A stretch of 64,000 bases of DNA from Feifania hominis (GTDB lineage: Bacteria; Bacillota; Clostridia; Oscillospirales; Feifaniaceae), in contig NZ_JACRSP010000001.1 of NCBI RefSeq assembly GCF_014384765.1, positions 186,001-250,000 on the forward strand. Direction: 5' to 3'. The position numbers were made by a program, and so were the translations under genes. Under the pieces are notes generated by a model. That model searched no databases. It saw nothing but the letters and a program-made list of their open reading frames with translations, and was not told the origin of the DNA. Shown piece after piece: positions 31,277 to 39,747 of the stretch. How positions within the stretch are numbered: position 1 is the stretch's first letter; every line of letters begins with the position of its first letter.

Positions 31277-32470
31277 TCACTGTTTGATAATGGGGGAGAA
31301 ACGGTACTCCATTGCGCAGGGGCGCGGCCTCGGTGTGCAGAGATGGTAGAGGTCAGTGGCCCGGTTTTCAAAGGCGAAGAGCTCGGCCGCAGCGGGCCCG
31401 AGCGAGGGGATGTCGGCGGGTTTTGCCGCCAGGGGAAGCGTGCCCTCGCGGCGGATGCGCCCGAGAAGTTCCACACCGCGCCCATTGGCCGCAAGGGGCT
31501 TGAGATAGGGCGGGGAAAAAGGTCCGCAGGGCGTACCGAGCAGCGCTGCGAGCACGATACGCCGCAGCCTGGCGTCGGGATAGCGCCGCGCGTGGGCGAG
31601 CCGGTAGAATTCCTCGAGGGAGCAGGCGGCCCGGGCGCTCTCGTACAGCCGGTTTTGCAGCCCCTCGCTGACGTCGGGCAGAGCGGCGAATTCGTCCAGA
31701 GAGAGTGTGCGAAGCCGCGTGAGAATGGCGGACTCCAGCGGCCTGAGAGAGGCCGGTGCGCGGCCCTCGCGCAGAGCCTGCTCATAGGGGATAAGACACT
31801 CGGCAGGGGTGAAAGTGTCGAGCATGGAGCGGTCGCCGCCGAGAAGGCCCGCGCGAATTCCGGCGGCCGATGCGTACACCGCTGTTGCGGCGTGGTCATG
31901 GTAGCCGGCACCCCGGCGCAGCACCGTGATGGGGACAATCGGCGAGCGCTGCTTACGCAGAGCCTTGAGATACTCGACTGCGAGGATGTTGTTTGGCTGT
32001 CGGATGGCGTCCGCCGCGGCTTCGCCGAGCCGGCGGGAGAGCCAGATTTCCCGGGCCGCGGGGTAGGAGACACCGGTTTTGAGCAGCTCGCGCATGTCGG
32101 GGTGAAAGGAGGGCTCCAGCAGGGCGCCGGCAATTTCCTCGAGCAGTGAGAGCTCTCCGGCTTCGCTGCCAAAACAGAGGAAATCGACGCAGCCGCAGGC
32201 CTGTATGAGTTCGACGGCACCCGCGGCGAATTGTTCCGCCGAGGCGGTGGCAACCGGCGTCGGCAGCTCGAGGACCAGATCGGCGCCGCCCGCCAGTGCG
32301 GCCTCGGCACGCGTCCACTTGTCGAACACGGCACACTCGCCGCGCTGCACGAAGTTGCCGGACATGACACAGATAATATGGGTCGCGCCCCGCTCGCGGG
32401 TCGCCCTGAGCTGGTGGGCGTGTCCGCTGTGAAATGGATTGTACTCGGCAATGACGGCGGCTGTCTTCAT
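31277..32470 (-). CDS. tmcAL: tRNA(Met) cytidine acetate ligase
   Basis: This 397-residue nucleotidyltransferase-fold protein (YlbM family) makes acetyl-AMP from acetate and ATP and acetylates C34 of elongator tRNA-Met. The N-terminal motif AVIAEYNPFHSGHAHQL contains the HxGH nucleotide-binding signature, and VMSGNFVQRGECAVFDKW is strongly conserved. Full length. AAGGGG lies upstream of the ATG. Notably, acetate kinase is divergently encoded next door, a neighbourhood often seen in Firmicutes. Confidence 0.93.
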   Translation of the reverse strand: MKTAAVIAEYNPFHSGHAHQLRATRERGATHIICVMSGNFVQRGECAVFDKWTRAEAALAGGADLVLELPTPVATASAEQFAAGAVELIQACGCVDFLCFGSEAGELSLLEEIAGALLEPSFHPDMRELLKTGVSYPAAREIWLSRRLGEAAADAIRQPNNILAVEYLKALRKQRSPIVPITVLRRGAGYHDHAATAVYASAAGIRAGLLGGDRSMLDTFTPAECLIPYEQALREGRAPASLRPLESAILTRLRTLSLDEFAALPDVSEGLQNRLYESARAACSLEEFYRLAHARRYPDARLRRIVLAALLGTPCGPFSPPYLKPLAANGRGVELLGRIRREGTLPLAAKPADIPSLGPAAAELFAFENRATDLYHLCTPRPRPCAMEYRFSPIIKQ

Positions 32471-32592
32471 GTCTGAGATCCCCCTTACAGAGAATATGGG
32501 AGCTTTACACCCGGTTTAGACGGAAAAGTGGAAAAAAGGAGCCGAAACCGCGGTGAGAACGCGTTTTTTACCGCAGGAATCCGGCAAAACTA

Positions 32593-32621
32593 TTGTGGCG
32601 GCGGACAATTTATATTATAAT
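32593..32621 (+). promoter_or_regulatory. ackA promoter
   Basis: TTGTGG and a perfect TATAAT are separated by 17 bases, leaving a leader of about 130 bases before ackA. Confidence 0.7.
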
Positions 32622-32629
32622 AATTCCGT

Positions 32630-32741
32630 GAGTTCGCTGGAAAAAGAATCCGAACTCATTTTATTTGAAATTTGCCGCTGAATCAAGTGGCAGGTTTTTG
32701 CGGCTCTTCGGGAGACGAATTAATTTTGCCGCGATTGCGGC
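32630..32741 (+). promoter_or_regulatory. Structured ackA leader with alternative pairings
   Basis: GAGTTCG (32630-32636) pairs with CGAACTC (32651-32657). Then five mutually complementary short segments follow: TGCCGCT (32673-32679), AGTGGCA (32686-32692, followed by GGTTTTT), GCGGC (32700-32704), GCCGC (32728-32732) and GCGGC (32737-32741). They can form terminator-like 1:2 with 4:5, or 3:4. The last hairpin is next to the GGGTGG ribosome site. The family is not recognised. Confidence 0.45.
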
Positions 32742-32756
32742 GGATGGGTGGTTGTA

Positions 32757-33950
32757 ATGAAAATTCTGGTAATCAACGCGGGAAGTTCATCGCTGAAGTA
32801 TCAGCTCATCGACATGGACTCCTCCGAGGTCATGGCAAAGGGTCTCTGCGAGCGAATCGGCATCGACGGCAAGTTCAGCCAGACAGCCGGCGACCGGGAG
32901 ATCAAAATGGATGTCGCCATGCCCTCGCACGCCGAGGCGATCGCGCAGGTCATCTCTGCCATCACGGACAGTGAGAACGGTTGCATCGCCGACCTGTCGG
33001 AGATCACGGCGGTTGGACACCGTGTGCTCCACGGCGCCGAGACATTTAAGGAGTCGGTTCTCGTCACGCCGGAGACGATGGCCGGCATGGAGGAACTCGT
33101 GCCCTTCGGCCCGCTGCACATGCCTGGAAATCTCATGGGCATCCGCGCCTGCGAAAAGGCCATGCCGGGCGTGCCTCAGGTTGCGGTCTTTGACACCAGT
33201 TTCCACCAGACCATGGATCCGGTCGCGTTCATGTATGCGCTGCCCTATAAATATTACGAAGAGAATCACATTCGCAAGTACGGCTTCCACGGCACATCGC
33301 ACAAGTACATCACCCGCCGCACGGCGGAGATGCTCGGCAAGAGCAGCGGCGAGGTCAATCTGATCTCCTGCCACCTCGGCAACGGCTCCTCCATCTGCGC
33401 GGTGCAAAACGGCAAGTGCGTTGACACCACCATGGGCTTTACTCCTCTTGAGGGCCTGATTATGGGCACCCGCTCGGGCAACCTTGATCCGGCGGCCATC
33501 TTTGAGATCATGGAGCGGGAGAATTTGACACCTGCACAGGCGAACGATCTGCTCAACAAGAAGTCGGGCTTTCTGGGACTCTCGGGTGTGTCGAGCGACA
33601 TGCGCGACATCGACGCTGCGATCGCTGAGGGCAACACCCGCGCCAAGCTCGCGCGCGACATGCTGGTCTACCAGGTCAAAAAGTACATCGGCTCCTACCT
33701 CGCAGTGCTCGGACGGGTGGACGCCATCACATTTACCGCGGGCGTCGGCGAAAACGGCATTGAGCTTCGCCGAGATATTGTCAGCGGCCTTGAGCATCTG
33801 GGCATCGAGCTCGATGAGAAGCGCAACGACACCCGTCGGTGCGAGGCGCTCATCTCGAAAGATTCCTCGAAAGTCAAGCTGTTTGTCATTCCCACCAACG
33901 AGGAATTGATGATCGCGCGCGATACAAGAGAGATCGTCGAGGCTCTGTAA
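32757..33950 (+). CDS. ackA: Acetate kinase
   Basis: This 397-residue enzyme makes ATP and acetate from acetyl-phosphate and ADP, the last step of fermentative energy conservation. ILVINAGSSSLKYQL at the N-terminus, FDTSFHQTM, GFHGTSHKY, ISCHLGNGSS and FTAGVGENG are the family signatures. Full length. The ATG follows GGGTGG; three in-frame codons upstream were discounted. Phosphotransacetylase is not adjacent. A structured leader precedes it. Confidence 0.96.
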   Translation: MKILVINAGSSSLKYQLIDMDSSEVMAKGLCERIGIDGKFSQTAGDREIKMDVAMPSHAEAIAQVISAITDSENGCIADLSEITAVGHRVLHGAETFKESVLVTPETMAGMEELVPFGPLHMPGNLMGIRACEKAMPGVPQVAVFDTSFHQTMDPVAFMYALPYKYYEENHIRKYGFHGTSHKYITRRTAEMLGKSSGEVNLISCHLGNGSSICAVQNGKCVDTTMGFTPLEGLIMGTRSGNLDPAAIFEIMERENLTPAQANDLLNKKSGFLGLSGVSSDMRDIDAAIAEGNTRAKLARDMLVYQVKKYIGSYLAVLGRVDAITFTAGVGENGIELRRDIVSGLEHLGIELDEKRNDTRRCEALISKDSSKVKLFVIPTNEELMIARDTREIVEAL

Positions 33951-33965
33951 TCAATCAGAACACAT

Positions 33966-34012
33966 GGGGGAGCGGCCGCCGGGCATGAGCCGGCGGCCCG
34001 CGCCCCCTTTGA
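33966..34012 (+). terminator. Strong G+C hairpin between ackA and ribulokinase
   Basis: GGGGGAGCGGCCGCCGG pairs with CCGGCGGCCCGCGCCCCC, followed by only TTT. It could be a terminator or a processing/stability hairpin. Confidence 0.6.
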
Positions 34013-34025
34013 ACAGGAGGCTCTT

Positions 34026-35711
34026 ATGGGAGAGAACAAATACGCCCTTGGCGTCGACTATGGAACAAAATCCGGCCGCGCACTGCTGATGAATGTGCGC
34101 ACGGGCGAGGAGGTCGCCGAGGCGGTGCTCGAATATCCCCACGGCGTGATCGACGAACGTCTGCCCGACAGTGAAGTGACCCTCGACATCGACTGGGCGC
34201 TTCAACACCCGGCGGATCATCTCGAGGTGCTGCGGGTCTGCGTGCCGAAAGTCCTTAAGGATTCCGGCGTCGCGGCGCAGGACGTCATCGGCATCGGCAT
34301 TGATTTCACCTCCTGCTCCATGCTGCCGGTGGACAGAGACAACACGCCGCTGTGCTTTCTGCCGGAGTATCGTGAGAACCCGCACGCCTATATGAAGCTC
34401 TGGAAACACCACGCCGCGCAGCCCGAGGCCGACGAGATCAACCGCATTGGCCGGGAGATGGGCGAGCCGTTTCTCGACTTTTACGGCGGCAAGCTCTCGG
34501 CGGAGTGGATGCTCGCGAAATCCCTGCAGATTGCAGACGAGGCCCCCGAGATCTATGACGCCGCCGACCTCTTTATGGAGGCGGGGGACTTCATGGTGGC
34601 GACCCTCACGGGCAAGCGCACCTGGAGCAATTACTCCGCGGGCTTTAAAACCGCGTGGAACAAGCGGCTGGGCTTTCCGAGCAAGGCGTTTTTCAAACGC
34701 CTCAACCCCAGAGTGGAAAACCTCATCGAAGACAAGTTTCAGCCCGACAACATCTGCCCGGTGGGCTCGCGCGCGGGCCTCTTGAATGCGGAGTGGGCGG
34801 GCTGCCTGGGGCTGTGTGAGGGCACGCCGGTCGCAGTTGCCATCGCGGACGCGCCGGCCTCCATGCCGACGGTCGGCGCAGTCGAGGCGGGGCTTCTGAT
34901 GATCATCATGGGCACCTCGAGCTGCCATATGGTGCTAAGCGAGAGCGAGCAGAAAGTGCCGGGCATCTGCGGCGTTGTCGAAGACGCGCTCATCCCGGGC
35001 TACTTCGGCTATGAGGCAGGCCAGCCGGCGACAGGTGATCTGCTCGACTGGTTTGTGTCGAACTGTGTGCCCGAGGACTATGAGCGACAGGCGCGTGAGC
35101 GCGGGATCAACATCCACACGCTGCTCACGGAAAAGGCACAGGCGCTGCGCCCGGGTGAGAGCGGCCTGATCGCGCTCGACTGGCTAAACGGCAACCGCAC
35201 AAAGCTGATCGACTCGGATTTGACCGGCCTCATTCTGGGGCTTACGCTTCTGACGAAGCCGGAGGAGATCTATCGCGCGCTGATTGAGGCCACCGCGTTC
35301 GGCACCAAAATCATTGTCGACAACTTTGAGAAGAACGGCGTGCCGATTCGTGAGATTCGGGCCTGCGGCGGCATCGCGAGAAAAAATGAGATGATGATGC
35401 AGATCTATGCCGACGTCACGGGGCGGGAGATCAAGGTCTCGACCTCCAAACAGTCCTCGGCCTGCGGCGCGGCCATGTACGGCGCCGTCGCGGCGGGGAG
35501 CGCGCTCGGCGGCTACGACAGCATCCAGCAGGCCTCGCGCGCACTGTGCAAACTCTCGCCGAAAGGATACCATCCAAATCCGGAAAACAGCAGAGTCTAC
35601 GAGAGGATCTTTGCAGAGTATCAGCTGCTTCACGACTATTTCGGCACCGGCGTCAACGATGTGATGAAGCGCATGAAAGCGCTGCGTCAGCAGCAGCGCG
35701 ACCGCGCTTGA
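34026..35711 (+). CDS. araB: Ribulokinase (FGGY family)
   Basis: This 561-residue FGGY sugar kinase opens with ALGVDYGTKSGRALL, has the substrate-region DIDWALQHPADHLEV and the C-terminal ACGGIARKNEMMMQIYAD followed by STSKQSSACGAAMYGA typical of ribulokinases. It would phosphorylate L-ribulose or another ketopentose. araA and araD are absent nearby; the next gene, 10 bases on, is a SIS-domain isomerase. The actual sugar is therefore open. Confidence 0.9.
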   Translation: MGENKYALGVDYGTKSGRALLMNVRTGEEVAEAVLEYPHGVIDERLPDSEVTLDIDWALQHPADHLEVLRVCVPKVLKDSGVAAQDVIGIGIDFTSCSMLPVDRDNTPLCFLPEYRENPHAYMKLWKHHAAQPEADEINRIGREMGEPFLDFYGGKLSAEWMLAKSLQIADEAPEIYDAADLFMEAGDFMVATLTGKRTWSNYSAGFKTAWNKRLGFPSKAFFKRLNPRVENLIEDKFQPDNICPVGSRAGLLNAEWAGCLGLCEGTPVAVAIADAPASMPTVGAVEAGLLMIIMGTSSCHMVLSESEQKVPGICGVVEDALIPGYFGYEAGQPATGDLLDWFVSNCVPEDYERQARERGINIHTLLTEKAQALRPGESGLIALDWLNGNRTKLIDSDLTGLILGLTLLTKPEEIYRALIEATAFGTKIIVDNFEKNGVPIREIRACGGIARKNEMMMQIYADVTGREIKVSTSKQSSACGAAMYGAVAAGSALGGYDSIQQASRALCKLSPKGYHPNPENSRVYERIFAEYQLLHDYFGTGVNDVMKRMKALRQQQRDRA

Positions 35712-35721
35712 GGAGGAGAAT

Positions 35722-36348
35722 ATGAGTATGACCTACGATCAGATGTGGCAGGAGGCCAACCGGGTCTGGGACAATGAGAGCCGCAGCATTGCGGCGCTCT
35801 GCGAACGCATTGACCGCCACAGTTTCTGTGTGGCCCTTGAAATGGTGGCCGACTGTGTGGCGGCCGGACGAAAAATTGTCACCTTTGGCCTCGGCACCTC
35901 GGCCTGTGCGGCGGAGAAAATCGCCCACTCGTTCAACGTGGTCAATGTGCCGGCAGTTATGCTCGACGGGGGAAAAGCGGCCCACGGCGGACTCGGCGTC
36001 ATTGAGAGAGACGACGTGGTAATCGCCATTTCAAAGGGCGGTTCCTCCGAGGAGCTCGTGCGGATTCTGCCGTCGATCAAGGAGAAAGGCGCAAAGCTCA
36101 TCGGGGTGACGGAAAAGCCGGAGTCGGCGCTCGGAAAGCTCTCTGACGTCATTGTGTCGGCCACGGTGGAACAGGAGGCCTGCCCGCTCGGAATGCTTGC
36201 AACTTCAAGTACGCTCGCAGTCATTGCAGCCTTTGACGCCATGGCGATTGCCATGGAGCAGTATCCGCAGTTTTCCAAAGAGGCGTTTCTGTGCAATCAC
36301 CCGAACGGCGCAGTGGGACATCTGCTGATGGAGCAGCTTGGAAAATAG
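35722..36348 (+). CDS. SIS-domain sugar isomerase (KpsF/GutQ-like, no CBS domains)
   Basis: This 208-residue sugar-phosphate isomerase-type protein has the SIS phosphate-binding stretch FGLGTSACAAEKIAHSFNV and DDVVIAISKGGSSEEL, and the C-terminal HPNGAVG that corresponds to HPGGxLG of arabinose-5-phosphate isomerases. It lacks the CBS pair of KpsF. Placement just after ribulokinase suggests isomerisation of a pentose or hexulose phosphate in the same pathway. A second ATG two codons in is equally possible as start. Confidence 0.85.
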   Translation: MSMTYDQMWQEANRVWDNESRSIAALCERIDRHSFCVALEMVADCVAAGRKIVTFGLGTSACAAEKIAHSFNVVNVPAVMLDGGKAAHGGLGVIERDDVVIAISKGGSSEELVRILPSIKEKGAKLIGVTEKPESALGKLSDVIVSATVEQEACPLGMLATSSTLAVIAAFDAMAIAMEQYPQFSKEAFLCNHPNGAVGHLLMEQLGK

Positions 36349-36400
36349 TGAAAGGACGCGGGGCGGGTGATGACCCGCCCCTTGCATATGGAGTGAGACG

Positions 36401-37270
36401 ATGAAAAAGAGAACAACAGCACTTTTTTGCGTGGTGATACTGATTGTGGCGGCCCTTTCCGGCTGTGCGAGTAAGAAAGGGGTGCTCGACTTCTATAAGC
36501 AGAATCCTCCCGACCACTGGTGGGAGATCGCGGCAATCACCGCGTCCGGCGGCGAGGTGGACCATGACGCCGCTTTGACGATCATTCGGAAAATCAAACT
36601 CGATGAGGGCGTTTCAAACCTTGTCGGCGCCGCTTACGCGCTCGAGGCCATCGGAGAAGACCCCCATACAGCCCTCGGCGTCGATCTGCCGCAGGAAATT
36701 GCGAATGCCCAGCAGGCGGACGGCGGCTTTGGCTACCTCAACGAGACTGTGTACGCGGTGCTTGCGCTCGAGCACTTTTCGCAGAGTTACAACCGTACGG
36801 CGGCGCTCGACGCCATTCTGGAAAAACAGCTTGACAGCGGCGCTTTCTGCTTTTCGCCCGAGTGGGGGGAGAGCGTCGACGTGACGGGAATGGCCCTGTC
36901 TGCTCTCTCGCTTTACGACGACGACCGGGCTCGGCAGGCTGTGGAGGAGGCAGTCGCCTATCTCGACGAAGTGCAGCTCGAAGACGGAGGCTTCGCCGAG
37001 ATGGGACTCGAAAATGCGACGACGCTCGCGACGGTGATCACCGGGCTTCAGGACTGCGGTGTCGATCTGAGTGAGAAGCGCTGGAACAAAATTGTAGACG
37101 AGCTGATTTCGTATCAGCTGGAGGATGGAGGCTTCAAAAACGAGCCGCAGGACAAGCAGGCGAACCGCATGACAACCTATCAGGCGCTCACCGCGCTTGA
37201 CGCGGTCACGGCGGAAAAGAGCTTTTTTGTACGCGGTGCGGTACCGGCAGAGCAGAATGAGAAGAAGTAG
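36401..37270 (+). CDS. Lipoprotein with prenyltransferase/terpenoid-cyclase-like alpha-toroid repeats
   Basis: This 289-residue lipoprotein has lipobox LSGC (about Cys24). Its body consists of repeats with the QxADGGFGY, LDSGAF, LEDGGFAEMG and LEDGGFKNEP pattern spaced by about 50 residues, typical of the alpha6/alpha6 barrel of squalene cyclases, prenyltransferases and the N-terminal domain of transcobalamin. No DxDD cyclase motif is present. Its last 14 bases overlap the DUF4430 gene, matching the two-domain order of intrinsic factor. It may bind cobamides or another ligand at the surface. Confidence 0.82.
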   Translation: MKKRTTALFCVVILIVAALSGCASKKGVLDFYKQNPPDHWWEIAAITASGGEVDHDAALTIIRKIKLDEGVSNLVGAAYALEAIGEDPHTALGVDLPQEIANAQQADGGFGYLNETVYAVLALEHFSQSYNRTAALDAILEKQLDSGAFCFSPEWGESVDVTGMALSALSLYDDDRARQAVEEAVAYLDEVQLEDGGFAEMGLENATTLATVITGLQDCGVDLSEKRWNKIVDELISYQLEDGGFKNEPQDKQANRMTTYQALTALDAVTAEKSFFVRGAVPAEQNEKK

Positions 37271-37652
37271 GAGTTTTGCAATTTTCGCCCTTGTCATTTT
37301 GATGCTGTTCGCGGGCTGTGCGCCGAAAGAGAGTACCGCGCAGCCCGGGCAGATTACGCTCAGCATCGAGTGGGACGATGAGAAATTCTGTGACGGGGAG
37401 ACCATTGACGTCACGGGGGAGCAGACGGTGCTCGACATTCTCACAGCCTACTGCGACAGGGCGGGAATCGACTATGTAAACAGCGGCGGCTACATCAGCT
37501 CGCTTGCGGGACTTGCGGAAAAGGAGCACGGCGCATCGTCCGGCTGGGTGTATGAGATCAACGGCGAGGCAGTGTTCCAGAGCGCGGCAAAAAAGACGGT
37601 GGGTGACGGCGATGAGATCGTCTGGCGCTACACCGGCGAGAGGGAGGACTAA
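37257..37652 (+). CDS. DUF4430 lipoprotein (transcobalamin-like C-terminal domain)
   Basis: This 131-residue protein has a signal peptide and lipobox MLFAGC (about Cys17). A ubiquitin-like beta domain follows, with the DUF4430 ending GASSGWVYEINGEAV ... VGDGDEIVWRYT. In transcobalamin and intrinsic factor this domain caps the ligand bound by the alpha-toroid. Start overlaps the toroid lipoprotein gene, and the ribosome site is weak, implying coupling. It is followed by a dehydrogenase gene at 1-base spacing. Confidence 0.85.
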   Translation: MRRSRSFAIFALVILMLFAGCAPKESTAQPGQITLSIEWDDEKFCDGETIDVTGEQTVLDILTAYCDRAGIDYVNSGGYISSLAGLAEKEHGASSGWVYEINGEAVFQSAAKKTVGDGDEIVWRYTGERED

Positions 37653-37653
37653 T

Positions 37654-38622
37654 ATGAAAACGGTAGTTACTGACGGATATGCTTTAAACCCCGGCGATTT
37701 TTCCTGGGAACCGCTCGGTCAGATCGGGGAGTATGAGGTTTACGACCGCACGCCGCCCGAGCTTGTGCTGGAGCGCTGCCGGGACGCAGAGCTCATCATC
37801 ACAAATAAGGTGATCTTCGACGAGGCGCGCATGGAGGCTCTGCCAAAGCTCCGTTATATCGGCTGTGCCTCAACCGGCTACAATGTCGTCGACATTGAGG
37901 CGGCGCGGCGTCGTGGAATTCTGGTCACCAATGTGCCGGCGTACAGCACCGACTCGGTGGCGCAGCATGTGTTCGCGCTGCTGCTCGAACACTGCATGCA
38001 GGTTGGGCACCACAGCCGCGCCGTACATGAGGGCCGCTGGGTAAACGCCCGGGACTACTGCTTCTGGGATTTCCCTCTGCATGAGCTCGCGGGCAAGACC
38101 ATCGGCATCATCGGCTTTGGCTCAATCGGGCGCAAAGTGACGCAGATTGCGTTCGCCTTTGGTATGAACGTCATCGCGAACAGCCGCACGCAGCGCGACA
38201 CACCTGACGATCCGCGCTTTCGCTGGGTCGATCTCGAGACGCTCTGCCGTGAGGCGGATGTCATCACCATCCACTGCCCGCTGTTTCCCGAGACAACGGG
38301 ACTGATCGACCGGGCGCATCTCGCCCTCATGAAACCGAGCGCCTTTTTGATCAACACATCGCGCGGCCCCGTGCTCAACGAGCAGGATGTCGCCGACGCC
38401 CTGAACGAGGGCCGTATTGCAGGCGCCGGCGTCGATGTGCTCTCGACCGAGCCGCCGGCCAAAGACAACCCGCTGCTGAGTGCGCGCAACTGCTTTATTA
38501 CGGCACACATCGCCTGGGCAACGCTTGAGGCGCGCCGCAGGCTCATTGACGAGACCATTGAAAACGCGCTGAGCTTCGCCCGAGGCGTCGCGCGCAATTC
38601 GGTGAACGGTGTGACGCTGTAA
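37654..38622 (+). CDS. D-2-hydroxyacid dehydrogenase (glycerate dehydrogenase/hydroxypyruvate reductase-like)
   Basis: This 322-residue NAD-dependent enzyme has the Rossmann motif IGIIGFGSIGRKV, the substrate loop YIGCASTGYNVVDIE, catalytic Arg in INTSRGPVLNE (about 234), Glu near GAGVDVLSTEPP and His in TAHIAWATLEAR. The size and the AWATLEARRRL ending are typical of glycerate dehydrogenases. AGGGAGG precedes the ATG. It is last in the ribulokinase run and is followed by a perfect terminator. Confidence 0.92.
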   Translation: MKTVVTDGYALNPGDFSWEPLGQIGEYEVYDRTPPELVLERCRDAELIITNKVIFDEARMEALPKLRYIGCASTGYNVVDIEAARRRGILVTNVPAYSTDSVAQHVFALLLEHCMQVGHHSRAVHEGRWVNARDYCFWDFPLHELAGKTIGIIGFGSIGRKVTQIAFAFGMNVIANSRTQRDTPDDPRFRWVDLETLCREADVITIHCPLFPETTGLIDRAHLALMKPSAFLINTSRGPVLNEQDVADALNEGRIAGAGVDVLSTEPPAKDNPLLSARNCFITAHIAWATLEARRRLIDETIENALSFARGVARNSVNGVTL

Positions 38623-38647
38623 AACCGTGATTTACACCAAAAAAGAT

Positions 38648-38689
38648 ACCGGGGCCTGCAAAATATTTTGCAGGCCCCGGTGCTTTTTG
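38648..38689. terminator. Bidirectional intrinsic terminator
   Basis: A perfect palindromic stem from ACCGGGGCCTGCAAAA with its complement separates convergent genes. Confidence 0.92.
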
Positions 38690-38730
38690 TTTCAACCGGT
38701 TTCGGTATGTACTTTATCACAGACAGGGAT

Positions 38731-39297
38731 TTACTGCTTCTTGTAGCCGCACTTGGGGCAGACGCCGTTTTCGTTGAGCGCAATGCCGCACAGCGGGCAG
38801 CGGTCGATCTTGTTGGCAGGTTCGTACTCCTGAGAGGCCGCGTTGACGCCGCTGGTGAAAGTGATCTTGGCGATGTTCAGTTTGTCCTTGAGCAGATCGT
38901 AGACAATCTTGATCATCCCCTCGACGGTCATGGTCTCTTTTGTGACGACCAGTCGACAGTCCGGATACGCAGTGGCGAGCTCTGTCTTGAAAGCGGGCCC
39001 TTTCATCTGGTTGTTCGGCGCGCCGTCGCGGATGCCCTGCTCCTCGTAGACTTTGAGAATCGCGGGCAGCAGGGGATCGTCCTGCCGGAGAACAAGCGCA
39101 TGGTCAAAATTTTTCAGCACAGACCAGGCGGTTTTCTGAATCTCGTTGCAGGGGAAGACCATATTGACACCGGGTTCTACAGAATCCTCAACTTCAATGG
39201 TCAGAACGCCTGTATGTCCATGTAAATACTGGGCTTCACCCTTAAAACCGTAGAATCTGTGCGCGTATTGCAGGTCCAAGGTCGTGATACTTCTCAT
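38731..39297 (-). CDS. QueD/6-pyruvoyltetrahydropterin synthase-like protein with C-terminal zinc ribbon
   Basis: This 188-residue protein begins with a PTPS-like fold. His13, His26 and His28 (YAHRF and LHGHTG) match the zinc ligands. However, the catalytic Cys normally four residues before HGH is absent (EAQYLHGH). DHALVL and VTKETMTVEGM correspond to the usual LDH and TxENPTxE segments. A C-terminal CPLCG ... CPKCG zinc ribbon (about 165-186) is added. It lies 48 bases after a Fur-family gene on the same strand. Lost Cys suggests a different reaction or a binding role. Confidence 0.82.
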   Translation of the reverse strand: MRSITTLDLQYAHRFYGFKGEAQYLHGHTGVLTIEVEDSVEPGVNMVFPCNEIQKTAWSVLKNFDHALVLRQDDPLLPAILKVYEEQGIRDGAPNNQMKGPAFKTELATAYPDCRLVVTKETMTVEGMIKIVYDLLKDKLNIAKITFTSGVNAASQEYEPANKIDRCPLCGIALNENGVCPKCGYKKQ

Positions 39298-39345
39298 AAC
39301 AAAAGCCTCCTATAATATTTATTTACGGGCTTGTGCCCGCATTGT

Positions 39346-39729
39346 TCACTTTCTACATTCCGGGCAGATACCGCGAAACATGAGGTCGTGACCGCTGAAT
39401 TCAAAGCCGTGGGTGTCGGTAATCTGCTGTTCCAATCCGTCGAGATGGGCCATCTCCACATCGAAGACCCGGCCACATTTGAGACATCTGACGTGGTAGT
39501 GGTCGTGGCACCGGTGGTCGAACCGGTCAGCGCCGCCCGGTACCTCCAACTTTCGAATTTCACCGGCATCGGAGAGTTGATTTAGATTTCGGTAAACGGT
39601 CGCTCTGCTGATGTGGGGATGCTTTGCGACAATCTGCTCATAGATTTCGTCGGCCGTTGCGTGACATTTCAGCCTGTTTACTGCCTCCAGAACCAGAGTA
39701 CGTTGAATGGTATTGCGCTTGATTGTCAT
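39346..39729 (-). CDS. Fur/PerR family metal-dependent regulator
   Basis: This 127-residue protein has the Fur winged helix (TADEIYEQI ... ISRATVYRNLNQLSDAGEI), the metal site RFDHRCHDHYHVRC, and two Cys pairs for structural zinc (CLKC and CPEC). The short N-terminus and the FDHR sequence resemble PerR more than Fur, but metal specificity cannot be settled by eye. Its promoter carries a 7-1-7 palindrome. It may co-transcribe with the QueD-like gene. Confidence 0.93.
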   Translation of the reverse strand: MTIKRNTIQRTLVLEAVNRLKCHATADEIYEQIVAKHPHISRATVYRNLNQLSDAGEIRKLEVPGGADRFDHRCHDHYHVRCLKCGRVFDVEMAHLDGLEQQITDTHGFEFSGHDLMFRGICPECRK

Positions 39730-39747
39730 AAGATCACCTTAATGATA

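Noticed and set aside
30785..32149. 454-residue plus-strand frame across the lipoprotein and tmcAL genes
   Set aside because: Runs antisense across two real genes and their junction; no motif or start signal.
31264..32451. 395-residue frame parallel to tmcAL in another frame
   Set aside because: Ser/Pro/Arg-rich shadow; tmcAL in the correct frame carries all family motifs and the ribosome site.
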